Assembly (NCBI GenBank): GCA_016785225.1
Contig: JAFBJZ010000616.1
Location: forward strand, 186,001-250,000
Reading direction: 5' to 3'
DNA length: 64,000 bases
Source: Psettodes erumei
Lineage: Eukaryota; Chordata; Actinopteri; Pleuronectiformes; Psettodidae
Part shown: positions 1 to 13,800 of the stretch, piece after piece
How positions within the stretch are numbered: the stretch's first letter is position 1
Layout of the letters: the number at the start of each line of letters is the position of its first letter
Program-made: the position numbers and the translations under genes
The notes under the pieces: generated by a model
The model's input: the letters and a program-made list of their open reading frames with translations, nothing else
Databases searched by the model: none
What the model was told of the DNA's origin: nothing

Positions 1-30
1 ACCGGCGCGGGGAGGGGACCGGCGACTGAC

Positions 31-108
31 CTTTCTCGCGGCGTCGCCGGGCGAGCAGAAGTCTGCGGAGGGTTTCCTCACCTGGCTCTCCTCCTCCTCC
101 ACCGCCTT
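31..108 (-). CDS. Candidate next skil exon (78 bp, 26 codons)
   Basis: On the minus strand a good acceptor (GTTTCCAG, AG at 109-110) is followed by a 78-bp open stretch and a strong donor (AGAAAG|GTCAGT, GT at 29-30). It is in phase 0 at both ends, which fits the phase-0 donor of the first skil coding exon. The encoded peptide is charged at its start (KAVEEEES) and ends GDAARK; I do not recognise it in SKIL from other species. The region between the SAND-like domain and the coiled coil is poorly conserved in this family, so lack of recognition is not decisive. A second possible donor inside it (CCAG|GTGAGG at about 81) would give a 27-bp exon. Without it the window holds no other plausible skil exon. 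Confidence 0.35.
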
Positions 109-1485
109 CTGGAAACACACAGGAAGAGGCGGCAGTCAGACAGAGGTTAAACAGACAACAGAGAGCACGGAAAACATTTGCCGGGGCGCTTCAGAACAAT
201 TAATATAGTGCGCACTCTTGTCGGGGAGCGTGGGAACGAGAGGAAGAAAGTGGAGAGGGAAAAGAATTACAACTGGCACCGCGGTCGCAGAGGGGAAAGA
301 TGGTGACAAATGGCATTTAAACGATGGGAAATAGAGACAAATGACATCCAAGAGATAGAAAATGAAGACAAATGGCATTAAAAGCGAAGCGCGCGGGTGA
401 GCTACGGCCCGGGCCGGCCGCGATGCTGCACCGGGAGGAGCGAAGGCGGCAGGGAAATGGATAAGCCGGGAGCGGAGACTGAGCGGGCCCGCCGAGGAAG
501 GCCTATGAATAAAACACAAGAAGAGCCGCGCTGATAGCCGCCGTGGCTACAGCGCATGTGATTCACTGCTGCGCCTGCTGCGCGATTGCAGCCGGCCTGT
601 CCTGCGGAGATTTATGTACTGCATGTTACGGGCCCGAGAACGCGAGCGGGGTTCATCCTGCGACGAGCAAACTTTTTCCCCCCGCCGGTGTTTGGCGAGG
701 CCGTTTAAGGGCCAAGGTGTACAGTAGAATTTGGTTTTTTCGCTTGCCAATGTGGCAAACCGTAGCTGCGAAAAAAAGAACGTTTCTAAAAGATCAGTTT
801 ATATTCAGTCAGTGCTGGGAATGGTAATCATGGCAGGGGCATTTTTGTAAATACTTATATCTATCACTGTGAAGCTCTCAGCCTTATTAAAAGCTGTTTA
901 ATAAGTGCTACGTGGCTGCAGATATAAAGACGTCCCATTAACTCAAGTGTAGGGGACGTCGGATTGCTGCACGCCACGTAAAAGCTTTAGCGACACCGTG
1001 ACCTCGAGCTCATTATTTACAGTAATCAGCAGGAGAAAAAAAAACAAACAGACTGAAATTTGACTGAATCTTATTTTCATGAGTGACATTCCGCGTAAGT
1101 CTGGCACTTCACAGGCTCATTAGCCTGCGCTAAAGTCGACGATGACTCAACACGCCTCCTCCACGGAGGTGTGCGCTCGACTGCACGCATTTTCTACTTT
1201 TCCATGGAGTCGCGTTGGATTAAAAAGCGGTTATTAATGAGAACGGGCTCCCTCTCCTCCACTTTCTCTCGGCTATTATTCCGTCACTCCACCTGATGTT
1301 TTAGCTCTCTGCCGTCGCTGGCTGTATTGCGATATTTAGGCAGGTGTCACTTCAAATAAACAGCGCCGCCGCCTGTAGCTGCGCATCTCTGTGTGCGCGT
1401 TTTCTTTGAGCAAATCCGGAACACGCTCGGCGAGTGGCCACAAGCTGATGGAGTTGATGCTTATCTGTGGCAGACAGGCCTGACG

Positions 1486-1487
<2 letters not shown>

Positions 1488-1517
<30 letters not shown>
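1488..1517. repeat. (CA)n microsatellite
   Basis: Pure CA dinucleotide run of about 30 bp in the skil intron. Confidence 0.95.
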
Positions 1518-1520
<3 letters not shown>

Positions 1521-2821
1521 CAGCTGAACCGACATGTAGCACAGGCAGCGGAGGAACAAGCATTGCCGTATGAACTGCTGGGTAGAGACCTCGGCAACAG
1601 ACAGAGAGAGGATGGAGAGGGGAGGAGGTGGGAGGAGAAGGGGGTGGGGAAGAAGAAGAAGAAGAAGAAAAAAAGAGGGCAGAGGAGGAGAGGGAATCCA
1701 CTGAGGAGAAAAGTGCAAAGCAGGAAGGAGGGAGGGCGAGAGATAGAGGTTGTAGATAGCATCAATAATTGACTCACTGGCCTTTCTAAAGCTTGTAAGA
1801 ATGCGCACACACACGCACACGCACAGAGTGAATGATAAACAGACGTCAGCTTTCATCAGCTGGACGAAAGGATTTTCCTTTGTGCCGAATCTGCTGAGAG
1901 ACGCCGTCTTTACCAGAGCTAAAGAGCCTCAGGACAATGCAGCCAATTTGCCGCGTCACCTCCCAAAATCGCACGCCGACACATGCACGTCACACCTCTG
2001 CGCTAAAATTTCTCCTCTTGAACACAATGACTGATTAACTGTCACTTATCGAACCGAGACAGCAACGTAACTGGCTCCAGCTCCTAAAAGCAAGATGGGT
2101 CGCCGTCCTCCGTTTGACATCGTTCACCGTGGGAATTTTCTGTCTGCATCTGCTCCTGTGTCAGTCCCACTCTCTGCTCGAGAGCAAAACATTAAAAAGC
2201 AACTATTATCGGTGATGGGTGAGTGTGTGTTGGACAGTTCCTCCTTTACAGGGGCACGGGCGTGGAAACGTAAAAGGCTGGAGCCATATGCGTCGCCAGG
2301 TGTGTCCCTGTCTGGGTGTACACAGAAGGGGGCTTGTCTGTTTATGAGCGCCTGTGGTTGGTGTTTTTTTTTTTTTTTTCTTCTCCAGCAGGCAGCACTG
2401 CAGCACTGAGAGGGGAGGGAAGGACGGAGGGAGGGAGGGAGGGGGTGATGGGACAGGGCAGCGAAAGAGGGAAGGAGGGGACAGAGGGAGGAGAATTGAC
2501 AGAAACAACAATAAAGGCACTGCAGTGGTGTGTGGAGGTGAGCCGGGTCCTCGTCCGCTGCATTTCCTCCAGTATCAAGGTTGTTTGAATGCGTGCACAC
2601 TTGTGTGTGTGTTGGAAGCACTTGTGACTAAACACCCCTCTTCTCAAAAATCACTCCCTGTGTGTGTGTGTGTGTGCGAGACAAACACAGACAGAGGGAA
2701 AGAACGGGGCCAAACTGACATTAACACCGGGTCATCCGGGGGTCTTTCAACTGCTTGACCCCCCCCCACAGCAGCAGACGTGGTGCTGATGAGACAACTG
2801 ACAGCTCATTAAAAGGTGGGA

Positions 2822-2824
<3 letters not shown>

Positions 2825-2860
<36 letters not shown>
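2825..2860. repeat. (TG)n microsatellite
   Basis: Pure TG run of about 36 bp. Together with the CA array 135 bp downstream it could form a long inverted pair. Confidence 0.95.
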
Positions 2861-2866
<6 letters not shown>

Positions 2867-2993
2867 CACGTGTCCACATGTAGACTGCGCGTGTGTGCGT
2901 GTGTGCTCCACTAATGGCCGCCTGCGTCTCTCCCTGTAATTCCTGCTTACCTGACAGTTGACAGCTTAACGCCCCCCACCCACACACGCGCGT

Positions 2994-3098
<105 letters not shown>

Positions 3099-3203
3099 GC
3101 TTGTTATTCCTGCTGCTCTGTGCTCTCTATTCCTTAATGAATGTGTGCGGGTGCAAACGTTTGCACATTTCAACATGACTGTTTTCCTCTCCTCCTGTTG
3201 CAC

Positions 3204-3204
<1 letters not shown>

Positions 3205-3236
<32 letters not shown>
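3205..3236. repeat. (TC)n microsatellite
   Basis: Pure TC run of about 32 bp, 110 bp after the long CA array. Confidence 0.95.
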
Positions 3237-3238
<2 letters not shown>

Positions 3239-3952
3239 CCCCCAACATGCTTTATTAACACACACCATGCTGCGACTCGGGCCTAATCTGCAGTAATGAA
3301 GCACCTCTCCTTTGTGTGTTGCTTCTATGAGACACACACACACACTAACCCCACCATGTCTCCACCAGTCCTTTGTCAGACTGAAGCTCGCCTTATGACA
3401 ATGTGGATTAGCATTCCACGCGGTCGCTGGGCTGAACTCTGCCCTGTTGTTCCTAATCACCGGCGGTCTGCCTGCCGCCGCGGAGCCGCGCAGGCGCGCG
3501 CGCAGTGCCGCGACGCACCATGTGAACTGTGTGACCCACTTCCACAGCCTGGGTTTTAGTCCCCACGACCATTAGCACACATGACATTTCTGCAGCAGAC
3601 ACGCTAATGGAGAAGAAAGTGTGTTTTTCTTTCCTCTCTCTCTCTCTCCGTCTGCCCGAGTGGCGCTAAAACCGACGGTAACAAGCGCCACTCTGCCACA
3701 CGGACATCGGCGCACGGTCTGGCGAACGCGGGCGAGAGCGCACAGCAGGGAAACCTGTTGCCTCTGTTCTCTGTTCAGCTGGAACTGCTCAGAGCATCAG
3801 AGCACACATCATTCAGGAGGGGCTTGTGTCTGACTGAGGTGTGTGTGTGTGTGTGTGAACATTTTGTCAAGTTGACCCCCCCCCAAGAAAACTTCAGAGC
3901 TCTCTGCTATCTCAAGTCCACTCTTGGTGTAATTCATATGTATCTAAGATAA

Positions 3953-3953
<1 letters not shown>

Positions 3954-3986
<33 letters not shown>

Positions 3987-4084
3987 GACTGACACACTGC
4001 CACGCAGAGTGCAAACAAGTCCGAGGTCAAGCTCCCCTCCTCCCCTCCCCGTCTCTCCACTCCGGTCACGTGGAGGCTCCAGAT

Positions 4085-4119
<35 letters not shown>
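3954..4119. repeat. Two (CA)n arrays
   Basis: CA runs at 3954-3983 and 4086-4119, about 100 bp apart. Confidence 0.93.
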
Positions 4120-4122
<3 letters not shown>

Positions 4123-4802
4123 TACTCTCGGCTATAAATACACACGCTGTCTCCATACATGTATAATAAAACGCATACAAGGCGCGCCACCCCCCCACCC
4201 CAGTATACACTACAGTGATGCATTTTCCATGCAGCAAATCTTACTTTTAAAAATGCAGGAGGGAAAAGAAATACATTTCGCGGCATGATGTGTGACCGCC
4301 ACCTTCCTCCTGAGTCCGACATGTCACAATAAATCCAGTTTAAACTGCGGCCAGCTTCAGCGCCGACGACGGCGCGCTGCTGCCTTCAGCCGGGCCAGCG
4401 TGAATTGATCGTACGGAGAGGACGGAAAATAGAAGCTGGCGAGCCGTGCCCAGGATATGAGACACGCACTCGCGGTCGCGCGCGCACATACACAACTAGT
4501 CTGGGCAGGCCCGACGGCCAATCTTATCTGGGGCACAATAAAGAGTGTGCAGGCTTTAGTCTGACCTTTCATCCCAGCACAGCAGGCCTGTGTGTGTGTT
4601 GTTAAAATCTATTTAAAATCCCTTCTGTGCCCAAAAACATAAACACTGCCGGGCCCAACTGCCTTCACATCTGCTGAAAGCTGAAACAAACCCCAGGCGA
4701 CGGCCGCGATCTCTGGCCTCACGAAACATAACTGTGCACCCCCCCATGATCCTTGATCCGTTCATGTACCTGGCATTCAAGGCGGGGGCAGCCCGTTCTG
4801 CT

Positions 4803-4803
<1 letters not shown>

Positions 4804-4857
<54 letters not shown>
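4804..4857. repeat. (CT)n microsatellite
   Basis: Pure CT run of about 54 bp. On the skil sense strand this is a GA tract. Confidence 0.96.
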
Positions 4858-4858
<1 letters not shown>

Positions 4859-5436
4859 GAGGAAGTGAAACCGCCTTTATTTGGGTGCCGCTCCCGCCCC
4901 CTCAGACGGCGAGGGAGGGAAAACAGGAACGCACATGCACAGACAGTCCCCGAGACAGGCGGTCACGCCCCGTCTCTTTCTGAACCGCATCCTGTTCTGC
5001 TGCGGCCGTGGACCGTTTCGCAGACTCGAGATACGTGGAAATTTATACTTCCTGGCCGGGCCGAGCCGAGCAGAGCAGCAGCAGCGGCAGAGATGTCGGA
5101 GCTTCTTCCGCACAAATTCAGGCTTCCCCCGAAAGTTGCTGGAGGTGTATAAACCCTGTGTCTGTCATCTGGTTTGAGACGTGTTTTACTGGGGTCAAAA
5201 TAAAAGAATAAAGCCAAATGTATTTGCTCTGTTCTTCATCTTCTAGCTCACGGGAGAGTCTGACTTCACTTTCTCTTCATCCCCCGGACACATAAGCGAT
5301 GATGAAACAGCGGGGCGCCGCTCTGACAGGTGGACGGCCGGGCAAACAGGTGACAAACTCCGGCAGACGGCCGAGACAGACGAGGAGACGGGGACGCCAT
5401 GTGACTGTCTGCCTGTTTGTTTGTTGCTCTCGCACA

Positions 5437-5440
<4 letters not shown>

Positions 5441-5475
<35 letters not shown>

Positions 5476-5552
5476 GTTCCTCCCTCTTTCCAAACACAAA
5501 GAGAAACAGTGGAGCGCAATGATAAGCATCAGCCAGACTAGTCATGCCAGAG

Positions 5553-5601
<49 letters not shown>

Positions 5602-5694
5602 CAGATAAGGACAGGTTCATTCCCGACTTTGCTTTGGCTTCGGGCCTCGGGCACATTTTTGTGTCACATGGGCGCCCTGTCTAGACAGTCATCA

Positions 5695-5771
<77 letters not shown>
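5441..5771. repeat. Cluster of three (CA)n arrays
   Basis: CA runs at 5441-5473, 5554-5599 and 5699-5771 (the last with one CATA interruption) within 330 bp. Confidence 0.95.
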
Positions 5772-5773
<2 letters not shown>

Positions 5774-6269
5774 TCCCCTCCCTGCCAACGTGTTGAGCTC
5801 CTTCCTCTACGCCTGCAGCTCCAGTCAGCCATTTTACAATCCACACGCTGCGCGGAGCCGATGGGACCCAGTGGAGACACTTACTGGGAGTCAATGGGAG
5901 AGAATGGAGCGAGTGAGGAAACTGCCCTTAATGAATGCCCTGGCCATTTACTGCCCCTCCACCACCCCCACCCCCACCCCCAGCCGCTGAAGCCTCACCA
6001 CAGACGGGGGAGCTTCAGCACTTCTGTGATCCTCCACATAAAGAGCAGCCTCTTTTAGCTCTCTCGATCAATTTTTCTATTCATCTCCAGTCTCTCTCTC
6101 TCTCTCCCCCCACTCTGTTTCTCATGTTTCACAGCCACGTCCCAGGCGGAGGGCTCCGGTCTATATTCACATAGACAGGGTTGTAATGATGTTACCTCAT
6201 GAATGGGCAAGGCGTCTGAATGGAGTACACTGGGCTGTACTGGCTGAGGTAACACCCCCGCCCCCCAAA

Positions 6270-6271
<2 letters not shown>

Positions 6272-6318
<47 letters not shown>
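6272..6318. repeat. (CA)n microsatellite
   Basis: Pure CA run of about 47 bp preceded by a C-rich tract. Confidence 0.95.
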
Positions 6319-6319
<1 letters not shown>

Positions 6320-7066
6320 ATAGTAATGAAAGAAAAGCCCCATGCAGCAACACAGCGATTACTTTCATCATCAAGTTACTCAGAGTAACAGTTACAGAGC
6401 CCGGCAAGATGAAGACAACCGATCGTTGCCCGTTCTTCCTACGGACGCGGATCAAACGAATTTCCCGTTGGCTAACTGCTTCTGCCCAAACGCATGCTGC
6501 GTGAAATCCTTCAATTTGCGTGAGTAACACGATGCTTGTAGTTGCCGTGACAATCGCGGACATGAGATCGATTAGTCGGTTGACGGAAAATTTATCCATA
6601 AAAAAAAAAAAACCCAAACCCGATCGTTAGTCACCGAAGTCGTTTATCAAGCTGAAACTCCTGCAGAACACAGGCTATTTCAAGAGATCGCTTTGATTGC
6701 TGGGAACTTCAGATGGGAATTTGATATATGCTACGTGATGAATTGATCAATAATGCCAGACATAATTAGTGTGGCCCCAGAAGCAGGAGAGAGACATCAC
6801 TCAAAGGCGCTGCTCAGACACTGCATCACGGGCCGGAGGTACAACTGGGTCGCGTCATTTGTCAGAGCATCAACCTCAAGTGCTATGATTAATATTCATG
6901 AGCGGAGAAGGTAATAAACTGGCGATAAGGAAATATGACTCGGTACGAGGGGGAGGAAAGGTTTGCTGCCGTAACACGAGGAAGTAAAGAGTACAGATAC
7001 TGTACGCCCTCAGATCAAACACGAAGCAGGCCTGTTTCAAAATGTGGCCGGTGACGTTCATCCTGT

Positions 7067-7124
7067 CACACACACACACACACACACACACACAGGGAAA
7101 GTGTGTGTGTGTGTGTGTGTGTGT
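7067..7124. repeat. CA array followed by GT array (hairpin-capable)
   Basis: A CA run (7067-7094) and a GT run (7101-7124) are separated by six bases (gggaaa), so either strand can fold on itself. Confidence 0.93.
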
Positions 7125-7865
7125 TTGAGCCAGGGAAGGACCCTTAGAAATCAGCCATGTGTGAGAGAGCATACCGTCTGTATATACTGTACACGTGCGG
7201 CTCGATGTGCAGTCTGTGCTCTACTTCCCCCCCACCCCCACCCCCGGAGCGTTAATTACCAAAGCTGTCGGGGCTCACCTACGTGAGTCAACCGGGCCAG
7301 GAGACAGACACGGGCACAGACGCGCACGCAAGTGAACACGCGTCGCCATCAAACGGCAGCGTGGGAGGATGAGGGAGGATGACGCAGTTTACCGCGAGCA
7401 GACTGTGGCGCGCACGCTCGCAGACGCACGGGCTTGGCACCGCGCTCCCCCCCGGGAGGACGCGGCGACTGAAAATGAGGCCACCGGGCCCCCGGTCGCG
7501 CCTGACGAGGGCCGTACTCATCGTTTGAGCTTGCTGCGCGGGCCCCGCGTGTGCAGCGCTTCATCATCTCTGGAAACCAAAGAGAGGGTCTCCAGAGAAG
7601 TTGGCCCGCCGTGGGACGCAGTTTGGAGGAAGGTCGCCCCTTCGAATCCACAAACACACAAAAATAAATAAAACACACACACACACGCACGCGCCGCCCG
7701 GTTTTCTGTATGAGGGAGCTCGCTATTCCATGGGATGAAACAACTCTGAGTGCTTGGAGACGGAGGGGAGGGAGAGAGCCGCGGAGAGGGCGAGCGTTGC
7801 TAAGCAGACTGAAAGCCGAGAGAGAGGCTGTCAGCACGCCAGCAATGCACTGCTCTCGCTGCACG

Positions 7866-7896
<31 letters not shown>

Positions 7897-10800
7897 AGAG
7901 CACAAAATGGAGACATGGCCCGACCCTCTGTCTTTGCAATAAATTACACAGCATCCAGTGAAATGCCTGAAAATGCGTGCTGAAGCCTGCTTCCTGCAGC
8001 CGTGGCTCGCGAACGCCCGGCGTTCTGAGCTCTGATGAAGGCTGCAGCAGTGAGGCGCCAGGGTGAGTTCACGTTCTTTGGCGAAAAAGGTGGGAAGGAA
8101 ACGCCGAAAATAAGTGGAAAGGGGGAAAGAGAGCAGGCACCGCGCTTGTGGTGTGCGACCAAAACATTTTAACGCCGGAGCCGCCCCGAGTCCCTGCGCG
8201 TCGTGATGCATCGATCGGCGGTTTGTTTACTTCTTGCTCAGCGCGGGAGGCTGCGCTGCTGCTACTGTGGAATACCGCAGTAAATGTCAACGCTTGGTTG
8301 GTTGTCACCGTCTGCCGGGTTGGGGGGGGTGGGGGTGAAGGACGGAGAAAGAGGGTAAGTAGGCTGACCCCACGATACAGTCGTGGTGCTACAAAGAGAG
8401 AGCTCCACCTGCTCCAAACACCCCGCGGGGTAAAGATCTATCACAGGCCCACGGAGCGCCGGTTCAGTCCGAACAGGCCCTGGGTCCTCTGCCGGTTCTG
8501 CAGGGAGCGCCGCTCTCATCCATATTGCATGCAGGAGCTTGTTTGAAGCCGGCGCTGCTCGTCTGTGCATGGCCGGCCTGGCTTTGCTGTCCGGGCCCCT
8601 TGGGCTCCACTGTCTCTCCCACACACACACACAGCTCCTGTAATGCAAATCCATCAGCTGCCATGCCTCTTTCTTTATCTCTCTTTCTCCATCTCTGTCA
8701 CAAGCTCTGGAGTTCAAAACCAGCCTCTGAGGATCGCTCTCTCTGCTGTCGCAGCGGCTGGTGGGCCGCACAAATCGCTGGGGACGTTTACTTTTAATCT
8801 GATAAAATCTGAATCATTAAAAAGAAAAAAAAGAACTGAACACACAAATCTGCCAGCATTTTGCCTGGGGCCGCCGCTCCTTTCCATCCCGCCCGCATTG
8901 ATATTACGACACCAAAGCCCCGCGAGACACGAACCCACAGTCCGCTCACTCGATCCGCAGACTTCCTTCATCCAGCCGTCACCGTCTGAGGCGAGCAGGA
9001 CACCGGCCCGGGCGGAGCGCGGCGCCAGGGTTCGGTAAATGTCATTACGATTGAGTCAGAGCTCTGAGTGAACACACCTGGGCGTAGATCAAACAGCGCG
9101 ATAAATCTTTGTCCCGGCTCCGCGGTGACGGCGATGAGTGGAGAGCAGACCGCAGCGCCGAGGGAGCGCCGTGACTCACGCCGCAGGACGGGGGGTTGGC
9201 GTGGCGACCGGAGAGGCTGCTGCTGCTGCTGCTGCTGGTTACGTGCGTGTGTGTGTGTGTGTGTTCGTGTGTGTTCCTGGCTGCGTTTGACCCTTGGACT
9301 TCCTTTAATGGTGACCTGCAGAATGTGTCATCCACACTGCATCCCGTGCTGCTGCGCGCATTTCTGGATGTGTCATCTGTCTGACAAGAGATGTCATCGT
9401 TTGGACACGTCCAAAGCTCACGCCACGGTCAAGTCACAGTGCCTTTCTGTCACTGCCCTCTGAGGACACGAGGACAAAAAGTTACGCTAACAGAGAAAGG
9501 GGTCCTTGCCAAAAATAAAAAAAAATCACCCTCATGTGGTGGAGGCAGGTTTTCTACCCCCCACCCCCCTCAACATGACTCATTTTGAATAAGAACAACT
9601 GTACACTTGGACTCATCTGGGTTCAGGATGTGTCTCAGCCGGTGCATTTTGATCGCGGTGACGAAGAAAGCGTCTGGCATAACAAAGTGCACTTGTCACA
9701 GGAACTGGTTAGAATGTAGCCAGACTGTAAACCGCAAGGAAATGCTTCATTCTTCAAAGTGGAGGGTAAAAAAAAGTCGCTCCAGCAGCGAGGCAACAGC
9801 GGAGCCAGAAAAAAAGAGCTAGACACGCAAGTGCTCCAGAAAGCTGGCGCAGGCATGCACGCAGGACGCCGTTTCGCACGAGCGCGGTCGAGGAGGTCTG
9901 GACTGTTAGCTTGCGAGCGCGCGGATGTTGAAGTGCACTCACCAGCTTCAACACATGAAACCTTTAATTAGACTTCCATAGCTGCGGTAAACTCAAATAA
10001 AAAGACAGACAGAAGGTATGTCGGAGGAGAGCAGTTTATGGTATGACTATAATTAATTGCATCTGGAGGTCAATGACCTTGAGGACTGTAAAGAGGTCTG
10101 GGGGGGGGGGGCTGGTCCAGAGGGAGACGTGCCTCTATTTACAGAATCTAGATGAGCTGCTGCCGACCCCTGGGGGATGCAGATGCAGGGCAAAGACTGA
10201 GCATCTGCACGTGTGTGTGTGTGTGTGGGTGTGCGGTAAGAAATATGATTCCCGTGAGTGGCGTCCCTGCAGGCGGGAACAGCGGTGAGACAAACACATC
10301 AGCGAGGCAGAAAGAGATGGAAGTCTGGGCAAGTCCACCGAATGTCCCGTGCTGGGCCTTCGCTGACGCAGTCGCTCGCTTTGCGGCCTCGTCCTGAGCG
10401 TCATGAGTCGGGCCCCTGGTGAGGTCAGGATTCAAGGACGGGCGGGCCACGTCGGCACTCAACCGGGCCGCCGTCGCCGCAGGCCGGAAAGCAAGCGGGA
10501 GCGATCGACAAAAGAACGCGGACACTTAATCAAGCGTCGCGGGCGGGATCGCTTCCATATGGAAATGACGAGCCATTACCGAGCGCGCAGAAACATCACC
10601 AGCAAAGTGGAAAGATGGGGATTCCTTTAATCGTACAGACCGTCTATTTCCCCGTGATTTCCCCGTGTTTGCAACATGCATAATTGATCAGTGTAGCGGC
10701 TGGGCTTAATGTGTTGTGGATGTGCCGGGTGGCAGCCCAGCGGGACTCGTGACACGCCTTTGATATCCTGTGTTTATCTCCCTGTCTGGGCGACTGGGGC

Positions 10801-13800
10801 TGAGGGAGAAAATATGAGAGACAGAGTCTGAGTGCCTATATGGTGTTTGTGTGTGTGTGTGTGTGTGTGTGTGCATGTGTGTGCGTCCGCTGTGTATACG
10901 GCGCGCCTATGGAAAGCGCCATCTCTGGGTCTCTCCATTTATATCTTCATTAATCACCGTTCCCACCGGGTGGGGTGGCACAGAAGAGTCTTTCAAATGC
11001 AAACGCACTCTCTCGGCTCACACAAAGCGTAACGCGCCGCCCGGCGCTCTCCCACAGTCCTTTTACAGTACGCCTCCCTCGCCCCCCCGCACACACGACC
11101 TGTTCGTCCGACTGTCTCCAGGGGAGACCAGACAGTGGACGGTTCATCTTCTCATCAACGCGCCGATTAATTAATACGGAGACTCCTCATTATTCCGGTC
11201 GCATGCGAAACGTTCCCGCCGAGCCTGTCGGCCGTGTTAGGATCCGAGCTGCTTTCTGTCCTCGCGGTCCTGTTTGAACCCGCAGCCCCATTATGTTCCC
11301 CCCTCTTTCACTTGTTCTCGCTTTCATTTCCCTCACAAGAAACAAACTGGTCGGACGCCCTGAGGGGAGGGGAGGGGAGCGCCGCGGCACGGAGAACGCG
11401 CAAACGGGCCGTCGGTGCCGGGGCTCTTTTAAAGCCCGCAGGCCGTTCGGCCGGGAGGGGCCGGCTCGCCGGTTTGTTTAGTCTGTGAGGCTGCTGGCAG
11501 ACATGGCACAGGCTCCACTGTATCTGGACTGACCTATCTGTGCGCGCCCGCCGCCGCGGCTCGCTCGCGTCGGTCCCACGGCAGCACGCTATCTTCTACT
11601 GGTGGCGAGGGTGGGAAAAGAGCCCGGGGCAAGGAAGCAGTCGAAAATAACAAGCTGCAGCTGGGGTGGGAAATTACCACCAGCCAAACAGTGATACTTT
11701 TTTTTTTTTTTTTTTAAACTGCAGAGCCCGAGGCCTGGGACCATATTCAAATGTTGGTTCTGAAACCAAAAACCCCAGAAGGTTCTTATGAGAGTGAAAG
11801 GTAACGACTTTGGCGTTTCCTGTGAGCTGCGGTGCTGGCACTGACCTGGTGGTGACATACCAGAGGCCCCTCGGCTCAGCCCCTCCCCCCCCCGTGGGGC
11901 CCCGTTTAGCAGCAAACACTGGCCGAGGCACAGCGCGCCGTGCGCAGGGAACACGCACGGTCTTCCGCAACAGACGTGACAGACTGCGGGCTACTCTGCC
12001 GTGTGTTCGCTACAAGCGAACGATGCAAGGACAGACAGAGAAATTGTATACAAGTGTCTTGGGGGGTTGGGGAGTTGGCTGAGGAAATGCAAGTTAGCTG
12101 GCATGTGATTGGTCAGCTAAGAGGGCCGGTCCAGGCTCCATTCATGGTTCAGATCAGGTCTTGGGGAGGTTAATTTTCAACCCGTGGAAAGCGGAGCTGG
12201 GGCCCAGGCCCCCGGCAACAACCTGGCTGGCAGGACCCGTTTCGTGGAAGACGGCCGACGTGCACCGGCGAGACGGCAGCCGGGCCCACCTGTCCCGGCC
12301 GCCCCCTCTCATCTTCACGCTCTTCACTTCTATTCTCGGCCCTCGCCTAGTATGCTCCAGCGCCCGCCCACCCCCCCACCTCCCCGGGGCTGGCATGTTT
12401 TCTGACCGCACAAACCCTTTTTGTGTCTGCCTGACGCTACTTCTGTCTGGCAGCCCGTCTTACGTTACAAAAACTGAGACGGGCGACGGCAGAGGCAGAG
12501 GTGAGGTTAGGTTGGGAGACGCGGCGCACGTGTCTTAACTCAGACGGGAACTTACGCAACACTCGGCGCGGGCCGGGTGACTTGAGTCTCCTCACTTCAC
12601 TCTCCCTTCCGCTTCCTCCTGCCTCCCCGCCTCGGTCCACCTCCTCCTCTATTCAGCGGCTATGTCACCCAGCAACTCGCCACATCCATCAAGGTCGGAG
12701 ACCCAATCAATAGCCACTGGCTTTCCTCTCATCCGCCTTGCAGACGCACACAAGTGGTCTCATTGCTTATGTAACGATCGACTTATCGGGTCATTTGGCT
12801 GCTTATTTTGTTACTGTCCGCTGATTGGGGCCCAGGGGGTATCGACCGTTTACAGACACGTGTGGGCAACATCGGAAACCGTCTGGGCGAAAAAAGAAAA
12901 GAGGCGATGATGAGCAGAGGACGGCAGAGCGAGGAGCAGACTGGAGGCCAGAAGTCAAGACGCATGAGCACATAAACCCCAAAGAAGCGGGCAGATGGAG
13001 GGCTGACGTCAAGACGGAGGGGCGAGGCGGAGGAAGGAGATAGCGCGGCGAACGATTAGCGAGCCTGCCAGAATCCAATTAGATACAGCCCGGCAGAATG
13101 ACTGACAGGCAGACAGACCCACAGAGCAGACAGCCCAGGAGACAGCCAGGGAGTGCAGCTGCACTGGTCTGCGGTAATGAAGTCACTGGTTTCCAAATAG
13201 CAAACAAGAGGAAGCCAGAGAGATGCAGCTGTCTGCCGTCTGTGCCGCAGCCACCGCGTCAGCCCAGCCGGGGAGGCAGACAGAGGGAGGCTGTTCTCGT
13301 CGTCTGACGCTGACTCTGGGCCAGCGCAACGCTGCGAACAAGGCTGAGGCAGACAAGCAGCACACAGCTATGCTCACTGTGTCGCTCTACCTGCCTGTTA
13401 GGGTCTGCCAACATGGAGAAAATATCCGCTTGTGACATTTCTTCTCCCGTTTGGACACTTTGACGTACAATTAAATAAGAGCTCACGAGACACCACCGAA
13501 GGGGTTTTTTAACAGCAGAGATGACCTTTGTGTATCTCTGTATCTCGAAACAGGGATTTTGTCATCCAGATGTTAGGTAATGTGCTGTTTCGCTGTCTGA
13601 TGACACGCCATGTAAACGTGCAACCCAAACAAAACTAAATGTACCTTGAACAAGACAGATATTTCACAAGGGGGTGTGGGGATGATCATCAAAACGGAAT
13701 TTCTGCTACTTCCTGTCTCGGCAGGAAAGAAAAAAAAAATCAGCCAGTGAAAATGACGACACATGATGAAGGCATAATGGACTCATTGTGTGTCACATAG

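Noticed and set aside
7630..7660. tRNA-like TTCGAATCC box
   Set aside because: A B-box-like word alone, with no A box at the right distance and no cloverleaf.
7349..7954. 201-codon minus-strand frame in the skil intron
   Set aside because: Includes Ser/Leu repeats from a GA array, has no recognisable domain, and does not match SKIL. No supporting splice sites.
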